Assembly: GCA_002811645.1 (NCBI GenBank)
Contig: PDIP01000030.1
Coordinates: 152,383-216,382 of the forward strand
From: Corallochytrium limacisporum
Lineage: Eukaryota > Opisthokonta
DNA length: 64,000 nt
Direction: 5' to 3'
The translations under genes and the position numbers were made by a program. The notes beneath the pieces are model-generated. The model searched no databases, had not been told where the DNA came from, and saw nothing but the letters and a program-made list of their open reading frames with translations. Below, one piece after another: positions 41,701-52,794 of the stretch; positions within the stretch are counted from its first letter, which is position 1, and each line of letters opens with the position of its first letter.

Positions 41701-44700
41701 CAGAAAACAGGACGAGGGACGGATGAGTAGATTTAAAGATTGACAGACTAGTGGGAAGAACAGAGAGGAAGGAAGACCGCGTGTGCTGGAGAAAGGTAAG
41801 AGGCAGATAGGAGAAGTTCACAATTCTCCACAATTGAACAAGTTTCTACACTTAACAATCCCGTTCTTCCAGAAATGGTTGTTGAGCAGGACCATTCTGT
41901 AGCAGCAGTTTACCTTAGACAGATGAAGTAGAGGAAATCCCCATGAATATGCAGGAACTGAGGGGTGAGCCCATGTCCAAAACATGTCCTTAAGGATGGA
42001 AAAAAATAAATTTTCTCAGGCTGCCAAAAAAAAAAAGGAACAGGAAGGTTGGTAACCAAGAAGACCTCACATATATATATGGATCGCGCAGTGGAAGCGG
42101 AGTAGCAAACGGGCCGATGAAATGAGGTTATCTAGATACATACAACATTGGATCCGTTGGTTCGGCTGCACTGCAGTTCTCAGCCACACAGATTACAGGA
42201 CATAGATGGCTAGGTAGGGTTAGGTTTTGTACTATAATTCACACTATTTATATACAAACTGAATCGGGAACTGAAGAAGATCTCGTTTACATGCACCCTA
42301 GTAGGGACACAAAATCATCAGAAGTTGTTTCTGTTATTTGTGCTCGACATCTCGCTCCAGTGTCAGTTTTTTAACAACTCCTTGCTTAACCATTAGGTCT
42401 CTCCAGGAAATGATAATTTGGACACGGTCTCAAACTTTTTGCCCTGGTGGTGTTGCCGTCGGGCTCGTGGCTGCGGCCCTGCAACTCTTTACCCACTGCT
42501 ACCTGGTGTTCAATTTTCCGTTCCATTCATACGGTACATAAATGGTGTGGTGATGTCCACTTCCCTTGGCTCTGGTTGTTCTACAGAGCGAGGCCACTAG
42601 GCAACTCAACGAAAGCGATAATGGATGACAGCCGGGGACCTAGCACCAATGTTGGCACATTCTTTCGGACAATTGTCTATCTTCAGTAAGCCGAACTGAC
42701 GGCCAGTTTTTTCTCAAGCAGGACGAAAGGTATTTCAACACCAAAGCATTGAATATACTCTCTTCCACACCTTTCCCGCTCGTTGCAACATAAGTCCGAA
42801 AGTGTTGACACAGGCAGAAAATTATGACATTCATGTCACACTAAAATGTGGTCAGTACTGGAGTCTCGCAACCATATGCACTCATTTGGTCTCTCTTGCA
42901 CCCGGCGGATTCATTGTAAACACAGCCTCCTTCTCTCCCCCGTGCTTCTGAGGCATAAACTGTTTGCAGGTAATGAGCAAGTGAGAACCCCGGCTGGCAT
43001 TGGTGGGCGACACCTGTATGTGGCTAGCCTGCAGCAATATTTTCTTCATCCTCGTTCACGCTTCCTGGTCAATCCTGAAGAAAGTCCGCCTCTGCTCTAC
43101 GATTTGGGTGCGTAATGAGACCTCTACATCTTGACGAGATACCTGGAAAATGTGGAACAGCGGAGGGGGACTCGCCTGGTCCCTCGAGTTTCCTTTCTTG
43201 CTTTTGCCTTGGTGGGCTCATGGGTTTGGTGGGGTGTCGTCTTCAATCGTTTGCGTTGTTTTCCCGCGCGATGGGAATCATATATCAACACAATCAACAA
43301 CACCGATGAAGGAATTACATCGCCCTTGTTCCCAATCCAATACGTTCCTCTCTGATGTGCAAAGACTTTATGTTTGTTTGCGGGCAATGTTGATAAGAGA
43401 CGCGAAAAGGCCTAAGACACACCAGCACAAAGGTAAACCAATCGCGGTTTCCCCTTGCGTGCGGCGGCAATTAATGGATGCCAGTGTGTCGGTGGAGCTT
43501 TGCATGAAGTCACCCACCCCTTGTACAGTCACTATGTGGTTGTGTAAGTATTGATCGCCCTCCGGCTTTTTCATCGGCGTGCTTTCAAAGGCGGTAAGGA
43601 GGACCGCGTGTTCGTCTGCCCGCGTTCTTGGGGACCTTTCTGAGCTCTCTTCTCGACACTTCCAAGACGACGGTGAACAACAGGACTTGATTTTGAGGTA
43701 CCACAAATGACAGAAGTGCGCTATGCTTGCGGAAAAGAGGTATGCGTTACACGAGAAAGCAAAACAATCAACTAGGATGAGCGACAACCACACCAACCAT
43801 TCACAACAATTGTAAGAATGGGTATGTCCCCGCCCTCAACATTTCTGTTTATGTTCGTGTCACATATAGAACGGACGGTTGAACCCATTAGTAACCCGAC
43901 CCTGCAAGAGACATTTCACCTAGCAGTTCCTGAGTGCAAGGATTATATGTTTACAGCAGGAAGTGCGGCGTTGCAAGTCGAGAACCCTGGTGTATGATGG
44001 TGACGACGCAGTCTTCCGTTCAGTTTCTGTTCGGGAGCATCAACCTCAACTCACGGTCGTCAACCCACTCATGTATTACTTGCTTCCCTCAATCGTGCGA
44101 TGAAGCCGGGCAGCTCCCTTCGGCGGCTCAGTATTGGCCATCTGAGGGTTCTGTGATTCACAGCTCGAGCTCCACAAAAAAAATTCTTTCGCTTTGTTTC
44201 GGGTCTGTACTCGAAATTCCATAGTCAGTTTCCGCGAGTCCTAGTATGCTGTCAAACTGTTCGCCAAGTTTCCCTCAAACTCAAAGACCGCAAAGAGGAA
44301 CTCAATATAGAGCACACCAATTTACTTGCGCACAGTAGCTCAATAGTTCGGGGAAAAGATGAAACGCGTGAAAAAAAAAGAATTGAGACATGGCGAGGTG
44401 CATTCTATTGCGGTCCCTATTAATCGCCCAGCTCAGGCTTTAGATTTTCTTCTACAACAATTCTGAGGATTTGGATTACTGTAATTGTATGGAAAATTGC
44501 GTAGGCGCCACGAAGAGTCTCGATGGAGGAGGTAGGCCTCCCAACTCCTCCCTCGCACCATCCTTTTCTGTGGGCGCCTAATGTGACCTCTGCCCGTCCT
44601 GCGCAGATGTAGGCGCGTATCAATCTCGCAGGATTTTACCAACTGCCGAATATGGATCCCGCGCCACCCCATATAAAATGTACTGTTCACCAGTAGGAAG

Positions 44701-47410
44701 ACAGCATAGGGAACGAAAAATGAGCAAGGACACCAGTAAACCAACAGGGCAGGTGGGAATCGATTTTGTTGCACGACTGGGAATTTTAGGGGGAGGAGGG
44801 GGAAGGGCTTACAGCGACTCCGGGACCACTCAGAAATTTCAAGAAGTCCGTGATTCGATACTGAAAAAACTGCAAGGTTTCCTAAAGATCATGTAACCAC
44901 ATCGTTCCCCAGAGCAAGTCAGCAGTTCCATGTAGTTAGTACAGTTTGTGGCACCACGTCGGGTTAGATCGACCCACTCGCACACGCATGAGGGCCAGCC
45001 AGTGGACAACCGCACAGACAGTGCTTACAACAGCGATCTGGTTTTTATAATTGATTTTCTTATAGTACCCACAAATCAATGGAAAGTTGGCCAGTGAAGC
45101 AAGGAGCAGAAAAAAAGTAGTAGCAGTGATCGGGCCTCCCTTTCGAAGGGTCCCAATAAAAACACTGTCGTTCGACACGTTTCTGCGAGTAGTTCCATCT
45201 CTCGTCCACGAATCCCGCCTTCGTTTCCTTCCTCTCCCTCGCAACCCCGGGGCGTAGAGTTCAAAGTTTACTCTTTGTAGTTCGTTAATATCTTCTACTA
45301 AACACTCTATACACAGAGGTGACTTTGTCTCCTCCGCTCTTTGAAAGAAAGAATGAGATTCAGGGTAAGCTCGGGCCAACAGAACAGCAAATTCTAAAGC
45401 AGCAAACCTCACAGAGTAAGAATTTCACGTGATTGTCCGCCTGCATATCCAAACTATGGACAAGTTGTTGGGGATAGGCGCACATCGGTGACCAAGAATT
45501 CACGAGTCTGTGATGAGAGAACAAAAACGAAGAAGGAAGTTGCACCGCATGTTCCGTATTTGTTGGTACATGCAAAATGAGAGGTTGTATGAAATTATCA
45601 ATTTGGGTTTACGTAGATGACCTCCCACTCCAGAAACTCGAGAATGTGCACTGCGTCTTCATGGCATTTCCAGGAGACCTCTATGGAGACTTCTGTTGAC
45701 TACAATTTGCTATGACAATTTGGTTCCTCCTCGGAAACGATTCTGGAAATAGCACTGGTTAAAAACCCGCCCGTCGTGTTTGTGTACCCGAATGCTCAAG
45801 ATAGCGTCCGAAAACGGGGTTGTTGACCTGACAGCAAAGCGTGATAGACCGCCGTCGGAGAAGGAGCTGAGTGAATATACTGAAATTGTAAACGCAGAGA
45901 CCCGCCCCTAACGCCTCCGTTCTATTTTTGCCGCCGCGTAGGTCTCTGCCGCTCCACACTTTGAACCTCATCGTTGGCGCCAAAGGTGGCTGTGGCGTCG
46001 TGGAGTAAGCTCCTGCAGATCCATCATCAGCAATCATCGATCATCATAAATTGATAGTAACTTGGTGTTCAAAGGATCCTAAATCAAACTATGTGTGGAC
46101 TGGGGTAGCCAAAGGCTATGTCCTCCTCAAAAACTGCCGCTCCAAGACTCACGTTTACGACTCCAATTTCAGACCATCCACCTCCGAGGCTTGCGCATGA
46201 TGGGCATGCCCATCTTCATCGTCCCGATCCATATGGTCCAGACGCGCTAGATGTGTCGCAGCATGTGCCCCAGTATAATGAATATTTGAGAGGATTGCTT
46301 GGAGGATGTCCTATGTCTTCTATTGTCGTTGACCAGTGCTGGTAGCACGCTGCTGTGCTGCAGATGTTAGATCGCTCTTCTTCCCTCAGACGAGTTTGGT
46401 ATGTATGAGACCTCGGTTCAGCCAGCCACTCTGACAAACTCAGCGCTACAGTCAATTCGCCCTGACTCATGCGCAATGCGCAGCGAGACCAACTGATGCC
46501 CGTCCGCCGTGCCTGAAGTTTGTCAGTCGCCTGCACATCAGCAAGAACTCGCTGCTCTGCCACCCGTAGGACTTACCAGCTTTGGGTTAGACCCCCCCCC
46601 CTCTCCTTTCTCCCCGGATGGGTGGGGTGCCCTGCCGCGGCGTGCTAGCAGTGCGCGTTCGCTGACAGAGAGAGTGAGAGTACCTTCTGCACACTCACCC
46701 AATCTATTATATGGCTGAGAGATCCACAGAAGCGCTCCGAAGGCTGTATGCTCGCCCCATTTGTTTATGATAACCAGCCTGGAGAGTTTCTCGGTACAGT
46801 CCAGTAGTGACTGGACGGGGAAAGCAACTAGCCAATGAAGGCTCTTGGGACATGAAGGCGATATAAACTGAAACCCTAGGCCCGTTTGGCGGGTGCCCGA
46901 CCTTCAGGTTTCTCTGTCCAAAGTTAAAAGTATTCCGTATATGATTACATAGGATCGCGTTGGGCAGAGAAAGTGTAGCTGGGTGGTTGAGTAGGGAGAA
47001 TGACCGGGTTCTCATCTTGCGCTAGTATGTCTCCTCACAGACACCGTCTGGGGCCCTTCCCCGTGTACTTTTTCGCGCCGCCATACACATACACACACAA
47101 TATGTCGGCGATGGCTCCAGGGAAGCCCCCACCCCCCACCCCTGCCCAGCGAACGAGTACTAACCCAAAACAGCCAGGTCAGCAGCACAGACAGATGGGA
47201 GGCCCGTGTTCTGGTCACAGAACCATTGACTAGTGTGTGTGTATGACACAAGGTCTTTGGCACTCTATTGGCTAGATTGACGGAATGTGAAAGCTATAAA
47301 ATGCTCGTTTGAATAGTTTTTGCTGTATTCTTATCAGGATCCGGGTACAACTGAAGCACTTCCACACCAAAACGTTCCTGGCACAGAGTAGCTCAAGAAA
47401 ACTTGCAACC
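38705..47410. other. 8.7 kb region without recognisable genes
   Basis: This is the largest gene-poor stretch in the window. I read all open frames above 60 codons and none resembles a known protein. I see no transposase, reverse transcriptase or integrase and no obvious long terminal repeats. An imperfect inverted repeat (TGATAAT...ATTATCA) sits near 38846-38867. A small Pro/His-rich frame at 46118-46345 is unconvincing. It could be old decayed genes or mobile DNA, a region of multi-exon small or noncoding RNA genes, or a regulatory interval. Confidence 0.5.
47294..47301 (+). promoter_or_regulatory. TATA-box-like element of UBC9
   Basis: CTATAAAA lies 110 nt upstream of the UBC9 start codon, at a plausible distance for a transcription start within the 5' leader. 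Confidence 0.45.
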
Positions 47411-47887
47411 ATGGGGGGAATGGCTGAGGCACGGCTCAAAGAAGAGCGCAAGGCATGGAAGCGGGATCACCCTTTCGGCTTCTTTGCAAAGCCTAAACAG
47501 AAATCTGATGGAACCCTTGATATGCTCCGTTGGGACTGCGGCATTCCGGGTAAGAAGGGCACAGATTGGGAAGGTGGTGTGTTCAAATTGGAAATGCACT
47601 TCTCAGATACGTATCCTTCAACGCCGCCTAAGTGCAAGTTCACTCCTCCTTTATTCCACCCGAATGTGTATCCTTCCGGAACTGTTTGCCTTTCCTTGCT
47701 TGATGCTGACAAGGATTGGAAGCCGGCCATCACCGTGAAGCAGATCCTGCTTGGCATCCAAGCACTGCTAACTGAACCCAACCCGAACGATCCGGCTCAG
47801 GCTGACGCTTACCAGGCTTTCCGGGATAACCCTGAGGAATACAAGCGGCGAGTGCGGGCAGAGGCTGTCAAGCAGCGCCCAAGATAA
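47411..47887 (+). CDS. UBC9: SUMO-conjugating enzyme Ubc9
   Basis: A 158-residue E2 enzyme, exactly the human UBE2I length. It carries SUMO on Cys93 ([15 protein letters not shown]) and transfers it to nuclear targets. The N-terminus ([16 protein letters not shown]) has the basic SUMO/E1-binding face, and the conserved [13 protein letters not shown] and [18 protein letters not shown] are present. The ATG at 47411 matches the usual Ubc9 start and has A at -3. The coding region has no intron. A TATA-like box and a pyrimidine-rich CAG (near 47337) precede it; the latter could end a leader intron. Confidence 0.96.
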   Translation: MGGMAEARLKEERKAWKRDHPFGFFAKPKQKSDGTLDMLRWDCGIPGKKGTDWEGGVFKLEMHFSDTYPSTPPKCKFTPPLFHPNVYPSGTVCLSLLDADKDWKPAITVKQILLGIQALLTEPNPNDPAQADAYQAFRDNPEEYKRRVRAEAVKQRPR

Positions 47888-47972
47888 AGCGTGACTGGGA
47901 ATCTTGTTTGATACCTAGTTGAAAGGGATATATGGATGTAGCAGTATGAATCTGGCGCACCGTGGGGACGAC

Positions 47973-49376
47973 TTATAGCACGCCACGAATGTATGAGGAT
48001 GTTAGTTCTGTAAGGAATGACCAGTACCTTGCCTGTCGCTTCCATGAGTTTTTGGTGAGAGGAACAGAGTCGGCAAAGATTCTATCTCGCTCCTCAGCAA
48101 GTTCCTTTTGAAGGGTGGGATCATCGGTCAACATCCACATCTGAACCTCCAGGTCACGTTGTACAGACCGCCAGCCGAAATTAGAGGAGCCAAAGCTGAC
48201 ACCATACGGCAATTTCTCGCCACGACTGGAGGATAGCCAAAGACCTTTGGCATGGAAGGTCCACGCGGGCTTCAGCCACTCGTACATTTGCATATTTGCT
48301 GCAGAATGCGGATTTGCCTGGATGGCATCAAACATGCCCCGCTCCAGATAGGAATAGTACTGCGGGATCCGCCCAGCAATGCTCTTGTCTCCGAAAAAGC
48401 CATTAGCTTCCGGAGCCGCGCAGAGTAAATCCACTTGGTGGTTTTCGGCGCTTGTCATCCACATGTCAATATGTTCAAATGTAGGATTGAAGTATCCAGT
48501 ACTGATATGTGCGAGATCTGTATCGTCCATGTTAGCCAAGAAGTGTGCAAACATATTCACCTCAGACTTTAACAGGGATGGGCCGAAGTGAAACGCCGGC
48601 GCAACTAAGGTCAGGGCATCTTCCTTGGCCGTTAACTTTGCAGCGTCCGTGGTGTGGGGCATATGGTGCTCACTCTTTAGTTTGTGAAGTGACTCGCTCA
48701 GAATCGAGTACATCTTGGACGCTTCCAAGGTACACTCTGGCACGCCCTTTGTTCCTTTAGGAGGCAAAGGGACTGAAATGTCGGCAAGCAGATTGACCAC
48801 ATCGGATAGATAATCTGCTAAAGGCTTGCAGTTCTCTAAGTAAATATAGCGATCAGTACGGTCTTCAAAGTAGCTTCGGCTAAGGTTTGCCCCGGATATG
48901 ATCACGTTGTCATCACCAATATATATTTTTGAGTGCTGAATGCCCAGGATTTCGTTGAACTTTTGCGGCAGGAGCCTACCCAGCCATCCTTTGCTCAACG
49001 GGTTCCGCCATAGCCGAATATCCGTTTGATCGGGAAAGTCAGTGGAGAGGTCGTGAAGCATGTCCGCCGAGGTTCTGCCGTTCTCGACCCTGGTTCCACG
49101 GCACGCGTCCAATACAACCCGAACCTGTGCCCCTGACTTTGCAGCGCTATAGAGTGATGACGCGAGGTATTCCTCTGACTTTCCCGTACCGAGATATAAA
49201 CTGGTGATGTTGATGCGGCGGCGGGAGTTGTTAGTGAGGTGGAGCAAGTGCTGGTAGAACTCCTGCGGTTCTTTAAGCGCTCGGATCTGCGTACCACTAA
49301 TATCGAGTATGGGCACAAAAGAGCAGTCAGCGACCCAGGAAGCAGCCAGTTTGGCAAAGTTCAGCCGGTTGCTCAT
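47973..49376 (-). CDS. PGS1: Phosphatidylglycerophosphate synthase (PGS1, phospholipase-D type)
   Basis: A 467-residue CDP-diacylglycerol-glycerol-3-phosphate 3-phosphatidyltransferase. It makes phosphatidylglycerophosphate, the first committed step to cardiolipin, at the mitochondrial inner membrane. The first HKD motif is GIQHSKIYIGDD (His148, Lys150). The second is the looser FHAKGLWLS with FGSSNFGWRS after it, as usual for this family. TDRYIYLENC and RDLEVQMW are also family segments. No strong presequence is visible at the ATG used. Its stop is 85 bp from the UBC9 stop. Confidence 0.92.
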   Translation of the reverse strand: MSNRLNFAKLAASWVADCSFVPILDISGTQIRALKEPQEFYQHLLHLTNNSRRRINITSLYLGTGKSEEYLASSLYSAAKSGAQVRVVLDACRGTRVENGRTSADMLHDLSTDFPDQTDIRLWRNPLSKGWLGRLLPQKFNEILGIQHSKIYIGDDNVIISGANLSRSYFEDRTDRYIYLENCKPLADYLSDVVNLLADISVPLPPKGTKGVPECTLEASKMYSILSESLHKLKSEHHMPHTTDAAKLTAKEDALTLVAPAFHFGPSLLKSEVNMFAHFLANMDDTDLAHISTGYFNPTFEHIDMWMTSAENHQVDLLCAAPEANGFFGDKSIAGRIPQYYSYLERGMFDAIQANPHSAANMQMYEWLKPAWTFHAKGLWLSSSRGEKLPYGVSFGSSNFGWRSVQRDLEVQMWMLTDDPTLQKELAEERDRIFADSVPLTKNSWKRQARYWSFLTELTSSYIRGVL

Positions 49377-49851
49377 GGCGACTCGGACCCTTTAGTTCCT
49401 CTTTCAACAGCCCATGCTCCTCAAAACCTTCACCGTTCTAATGTTCACTTGCGCACCAGAGACATTGATCACTACCAGATTTTAATGTCCTGGCAATAAA
49501 TAGTCTCATTCCCAGCGTAGCAAAGGACACGAACCAAACAAAGATGATCAGGCTGGTCACAGGGTGCTGCAAAGTCCAGAAGGCCAGAATCGTGTAGAAA
49601 ACCCAACCACACCGAGTAGGCGCGCAAGCGGGAAGAGAACGTTTCCTAGGGCAAGCGGATCTGTGCGGCAAGGGGGCACCCCGGGAGGGGGAAGGGGCGG
49701 GGCGCGCCGGGGAGGGGCAGGAGGGATGCGGGACATGCAGGAGATGCCTGCAATAGAGCGTCTGCGTTGAGAGACTTCGTCAATCAATTATTGCTTTTAG
49801 GTATCAAATTAGAAACAGGAGTTATCGATATAATACACAGTAGACTACTCT
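49377..49851. other. Interval upstream of PGS1 with strong G-quadruplex candidate
   Basis: 475 bp between the PGS1 start and the MRS2 stop, both on the minus strand. On the plus strand 49683-49702 reads GGG-A-GGGGG-AA-GGGG-C-GGGG, a canonical four-tract motif with 1-2 base loops, followed by more G-runs to 49735. Confidence 0.75.
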
Positions 49852-51150
49852 TTACCAGATTCGACGGCGACGACCCGCGAACCACAGGCGAGCAAAGATG
49901 ACACCCACACCGATGAATGTGGCACCGGAGATGCTGTAGAAAGCGTTCATGTTCTCCTCGAGCCCCGACTCCAAGTTCATGCCAAAGAATGCGGCCACAA
50001 GGCCGCAAAAAGCCACGGAAAAGGTACCCATCTGCAGTTGTAGGTCCAGACGCATCATATTGTTCCTCTGTGAGTGCAGGTTGATGTTGATGATGTTCTC
50101 GGTATCCCTGATGTTTGCTTTCAAACGGGACACCTCTGCCCGCAAGTCTTCTAAGGATCTGAAGTAAGACTCAAGGAGCATTTCTGCCTCGTCGTGATCA
50201 CTGATGTCCCTTTCCTTCCCGGTGGCCGCAAAGTCCGTGAGATACATGGCAGCCATGTCTTCGTCACTATCCAGTAGTTCCTCCAACACGCTCCTAAGCT
50301 CCACAATATCGCTCTCGAAGGCCGTCAACCGTTTGTTTTCGTATAGCAGCTGTTTCAACTGACTCTGGTCGATGGGTCCCCGGATATCGGTTAATCTGCC
50401 CAGCAGATTAACTGTATTTGGTGTGATCCTGTTCAAAATGTTTGCGTAGCGATCCACAACGTGAATGAGCAGTCCCTCTAGGACCTCAAACTCAAATGGC
50501 TGAACATGCTCCCCCGACGACTCGTCTTTCTCCGCGCCCAATCTATGCACCAACTGGTCTCGAAAATTTTGTACCACAGAGGAATCGGCATTGAAGAGAA
50601 TCACACTCTCGGCCTGGATGATTGCTTGCAGTGGTGGTACAGCTACTAGCATGGCATTATCACGAACAAGTATAGTGGGGCCACGGTTCGCCAGTTCCAC
50701 AACCCGAATGTCTCGTGACTGTAGCCTTAACTCTTCCATAAGGGCTGACTTTTGCTTGAACATGTTTGTTACCTCCCCCTTGGGATCTACTACAGAAACT
50801 TTGAAAATAGGATCCTTTGCTGTCAACAGGCTTTGTGCTCTGTACACAGTGGGATAAGCAAGATCCCGGGCTTCCAGTGTACCTCTCTGCATGGCGCCGA
50901 CTTCGGTGGCTTGATCTGACCGCCACAGTGCTGACTCCTCTCCGCTCTCAAACAACTTTAACCGAGAGTTTGATGTTTGATGGTCTGTAAATAATTTTCT
51001 GTTAAGTTCATGTTGAGGAGCTTTGAAGGGGGACTCTGAAATGTATGATCGTCGTATGCTTCTAGCCATGAAGGATGGCTCTCTACAAGTTGCGTTGCAC
51101 AAGTAAGGCCGAAGACCCGGGCCCTGCCCTAATCGTATTAAGCGAAACAT
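49852..51150 (-). CDS. MRS2: Mitochondrial magnesium channel Mrs2 (CorA family)
   Basis: A 432-residue Mrs2/Lpe10-type channel for Mg2+ entry into the mitochondrial matrix. The long soluble part includes ILVRDNAMLVAVPPLQAII and LPFE-like HVQPFEFEVLEGLL, then a helical stalk. Two membrane helices close the protein, with the GMN selectivity motif at 390-392 at the end of the first (LVAAFFGMNLESG). The short tail is basic (RRRRIW). The N-terminus (RLIRLGQGPGLRPYL) suits a mitochondrial presequence. It is in tandem with PGS1, one of three same-strand neighbour pairs. Confidence 0.93.
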   Translation of the reverse strand: MFRLIRLGQGPGLRPYLCNATCREPSFMARSIRRSYISESPFKAPQHELNRKLFTDHQTSNSRLKLFESGEESALWRSDQATEVGAMQRGTLEARDLAYPTVYRAQSLLTAKDPIFKVSVVDPKGEVTNMFKQKSALMEELRLQSRDIRVVELANRGPTILVRDNAMLVAVPPLQAIIQAESVILFNADSSVVQNFRDQLVHRLGAEKDESSGEHVQPFEFEVLEGLLIHVVDRYANILNRITPNTVNLLGRLTDIRGPIDQSQLKQLLYENKRLTAFESDIVELRSVLEELLDSDEDMAAMYLTDFAATGKERDISDHDEAEMLLESYFRSLEDLRAEVSRLKANIRDTENIININLHSQRNNMMRLDLQLQMGTFSVAFCGLVAAFFGMNLESGLEENMNAFYSISGATFIGVGVIFARLWFAGRRRRIW

Positions 51151-52231
51151 GATTTGCCGCCTGAACAGGCTTGTTGGGAGTTTCCTACATCTTATTTTTT
51201 CGCAAGGTCGTGGTCCGTGCGGAAGACTTCAGAATTGGAGATGTCGCTCTCAGTGGGTCGTCGCTGTGTTCTTGTCCACACCTTTGTCAAGACCATGAAG
51301 TTCTCGCACACATGCTAATTCAGATACCACAATAAACGGTCAACGTCTCATAGGCAAAAGCTGAAAAAATATCCAGTGTAAAGAAGAACACGCAATGGGA
51401 CACCCCTGCGAATCGAACTGTCAGTCCAAACCCACACATCTTCCCGGGCCTCGCTCCACGGTGTCCCTCTTTCGGTGCCTGTGATACCGGCCAGCAGGAG
51501 ATGCTTGCTGATCGTCCACCTTCCCTCCCTTGGAGTTGGCCACAGTCAGAGGTCCCGTCAGCCATCGGTACCAAATATATGGGAACACTTTGGGCAGTGG
51601 GTTGTGGTTCTGCCATTCTCGTTTTCGTTCTACTGTACACGCCCACTGTTTCTCACAGGAAGCGAGAACGGGATTTCACAGGGCGGGGTGCAGTTTGGGG
51701 CATTTTGGGGGCTGGCCGGTGTGCGGGTCGGGTCACACTGTCTCACGCGCGAAAAGTTTATCCGGTAACTTGTAATACTTGTTAAAATTACTTCAATATC
51801 AAGTTATATTAATATACTGATATTTTAAATAACATCAGATGCCGTTGCCATAGAGTGTATACCGGAAGGGTATACTGGGTGAACTTGAAAATAATTAGGT
51901 TATCAGTTAAATACACCTGGGGAGAAAAACAATGGGTAATTGGAGCGAAAATTAGGGAGTGAAGAGCCAAGGGCTCCAGGGAGGAGAAACTTTACACCTA
52001 GCACTTTGCATCGCCGAACCGCATCTGGGCGATGAAATTATCACCCTGTGCGCAGAACCAGCTGAGGTGGCACTTATCGCTCATGGCCTTCCTGCCTTCC
52101 ATTTGCGGTAGGCGTCCCTGCCGTCCGGTACAGTGAAGGTATACAGCGGTCTCATTCATGTGAAGTGCCCATGTAGCTTACTTACGAATGCGACATGATA
52201 TGAGTAATGTAAGGAATAGGAACAGATAACA
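51151..52231. other. Head-to-head interval MRS2 / AGTRAP-like
   Basis: 1.08 kb without a recognisable gene. A G-rich stretch at 51679-51735 (GGGCGGGG, TTTTGGGGG) precedes an E2F-like GCGCGAAA at 51747-51754. An AT-rich segment follows at about 51770-51840. A tRNA T-loop-like string at 51408-51425 does not fold. Confidence 0.5.
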
Positions 52232-52696
52232 ATGATCGATCAGTTGATGAGCGTAAACTATCAGTTGGTCTTTGTGGGCCACTTCGTCCTGGTCAATCTG
52301 GCGCTCTGGGATAACACTTTGGGTGAGGGATACCTGGTTTCCAATGCTCTCATGCTTGTGATGGGTGGTCTCGGTACCAAGGACGACGCTACCATAGACG
52401 AAATGTGGAAGTACCTCAGCATCTTGATCTTTACAATCTTCAACGACATCATACTCTTTTTCATTTACGGATCACCTGGCGGTGGTGCAGCTGGGTTTTC
52501 TTTTGCGATGGCAGTTATCAACATGTTCCTGAAGTTCTTCTCGGCCGTGCTGGTACACCAGGAAATCACTTCAAAGGGAGGAAATCCAACCAGCGGTGTT
52601 AGCTTCAATTACCCCCAATCCTCGGGCAACCATGCCAACTCCGGAGGTAACTCCTACCAACCGCTCTCCGGGGATGACGAGGAGCAGCTGTCATAG
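52232..52696 (+). CDS. AGTRAP: AGTRAP-like membrane protein
   Basis: A 154-residue protein resembling the type-1 angiotensin II receptor-associated protein family. It has hydrophobic helices at about residues 10-27, 36-46, 62-80 and 88-108, and the family pattern of a short loop then IFTIFNDIILFFIYG, matched to the FLDIVHISIFY part of animal members. The GF-FAMAVINMFLKFFSAVLVHQE segment aligns with the third helix. The C-tail is Ser/Asn/Gly-rich and acidic, ending GDDEEQLS, likely cytosolic. In animals the protein controls receptor internalisation; no such receptor is expected here, so the ancestral role is open. Confidence 0.75.
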   Translation: MIDQLMSVNYQLVFVGHFVLVNLALWDNTLGEGYLVSNALMLVMGGLGTKDDATIDEMWKYLSILIFTIFNDIILFFIYGSPGGGAAGFSFAMAVINMFLKFFSAVLVHQEITSKGGNPTSGVSFNYPQSSGNHANSGGNSYQPLSGDDEEQLS

Positions 52697-52794
52697 GTAT
52701 CCTGCGTAAAACAATACCTAATAACAGCAAAGACCACGGTTATGATAAACTATAAGTGATTCACAAACTTGTGCGACGACGCACTCTTGACGAT

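Noticed and set aside
46118-46345. 75-codon Pro/His-rich frame with a good-looking ATG
   Set aside because: It is low in complexity, has no relatives I recognise, and no splice site clearly extends it.
47102-47195. Pro-rich frame ending near a CCAG/GTCAGC donor, possible first exon of UBC9
   Set aside because: Joining it to the acceptor near 47337 runs into a stop before the UBC9 frame, and the known Ubc9 start is present at 47411.
51408-51425. tRNA T-loop-like string on the minus strand (TTCGATT)
   Set aside because: The flanking five-base stems do not pair and no acceptor or anticodon arm can be built around it.
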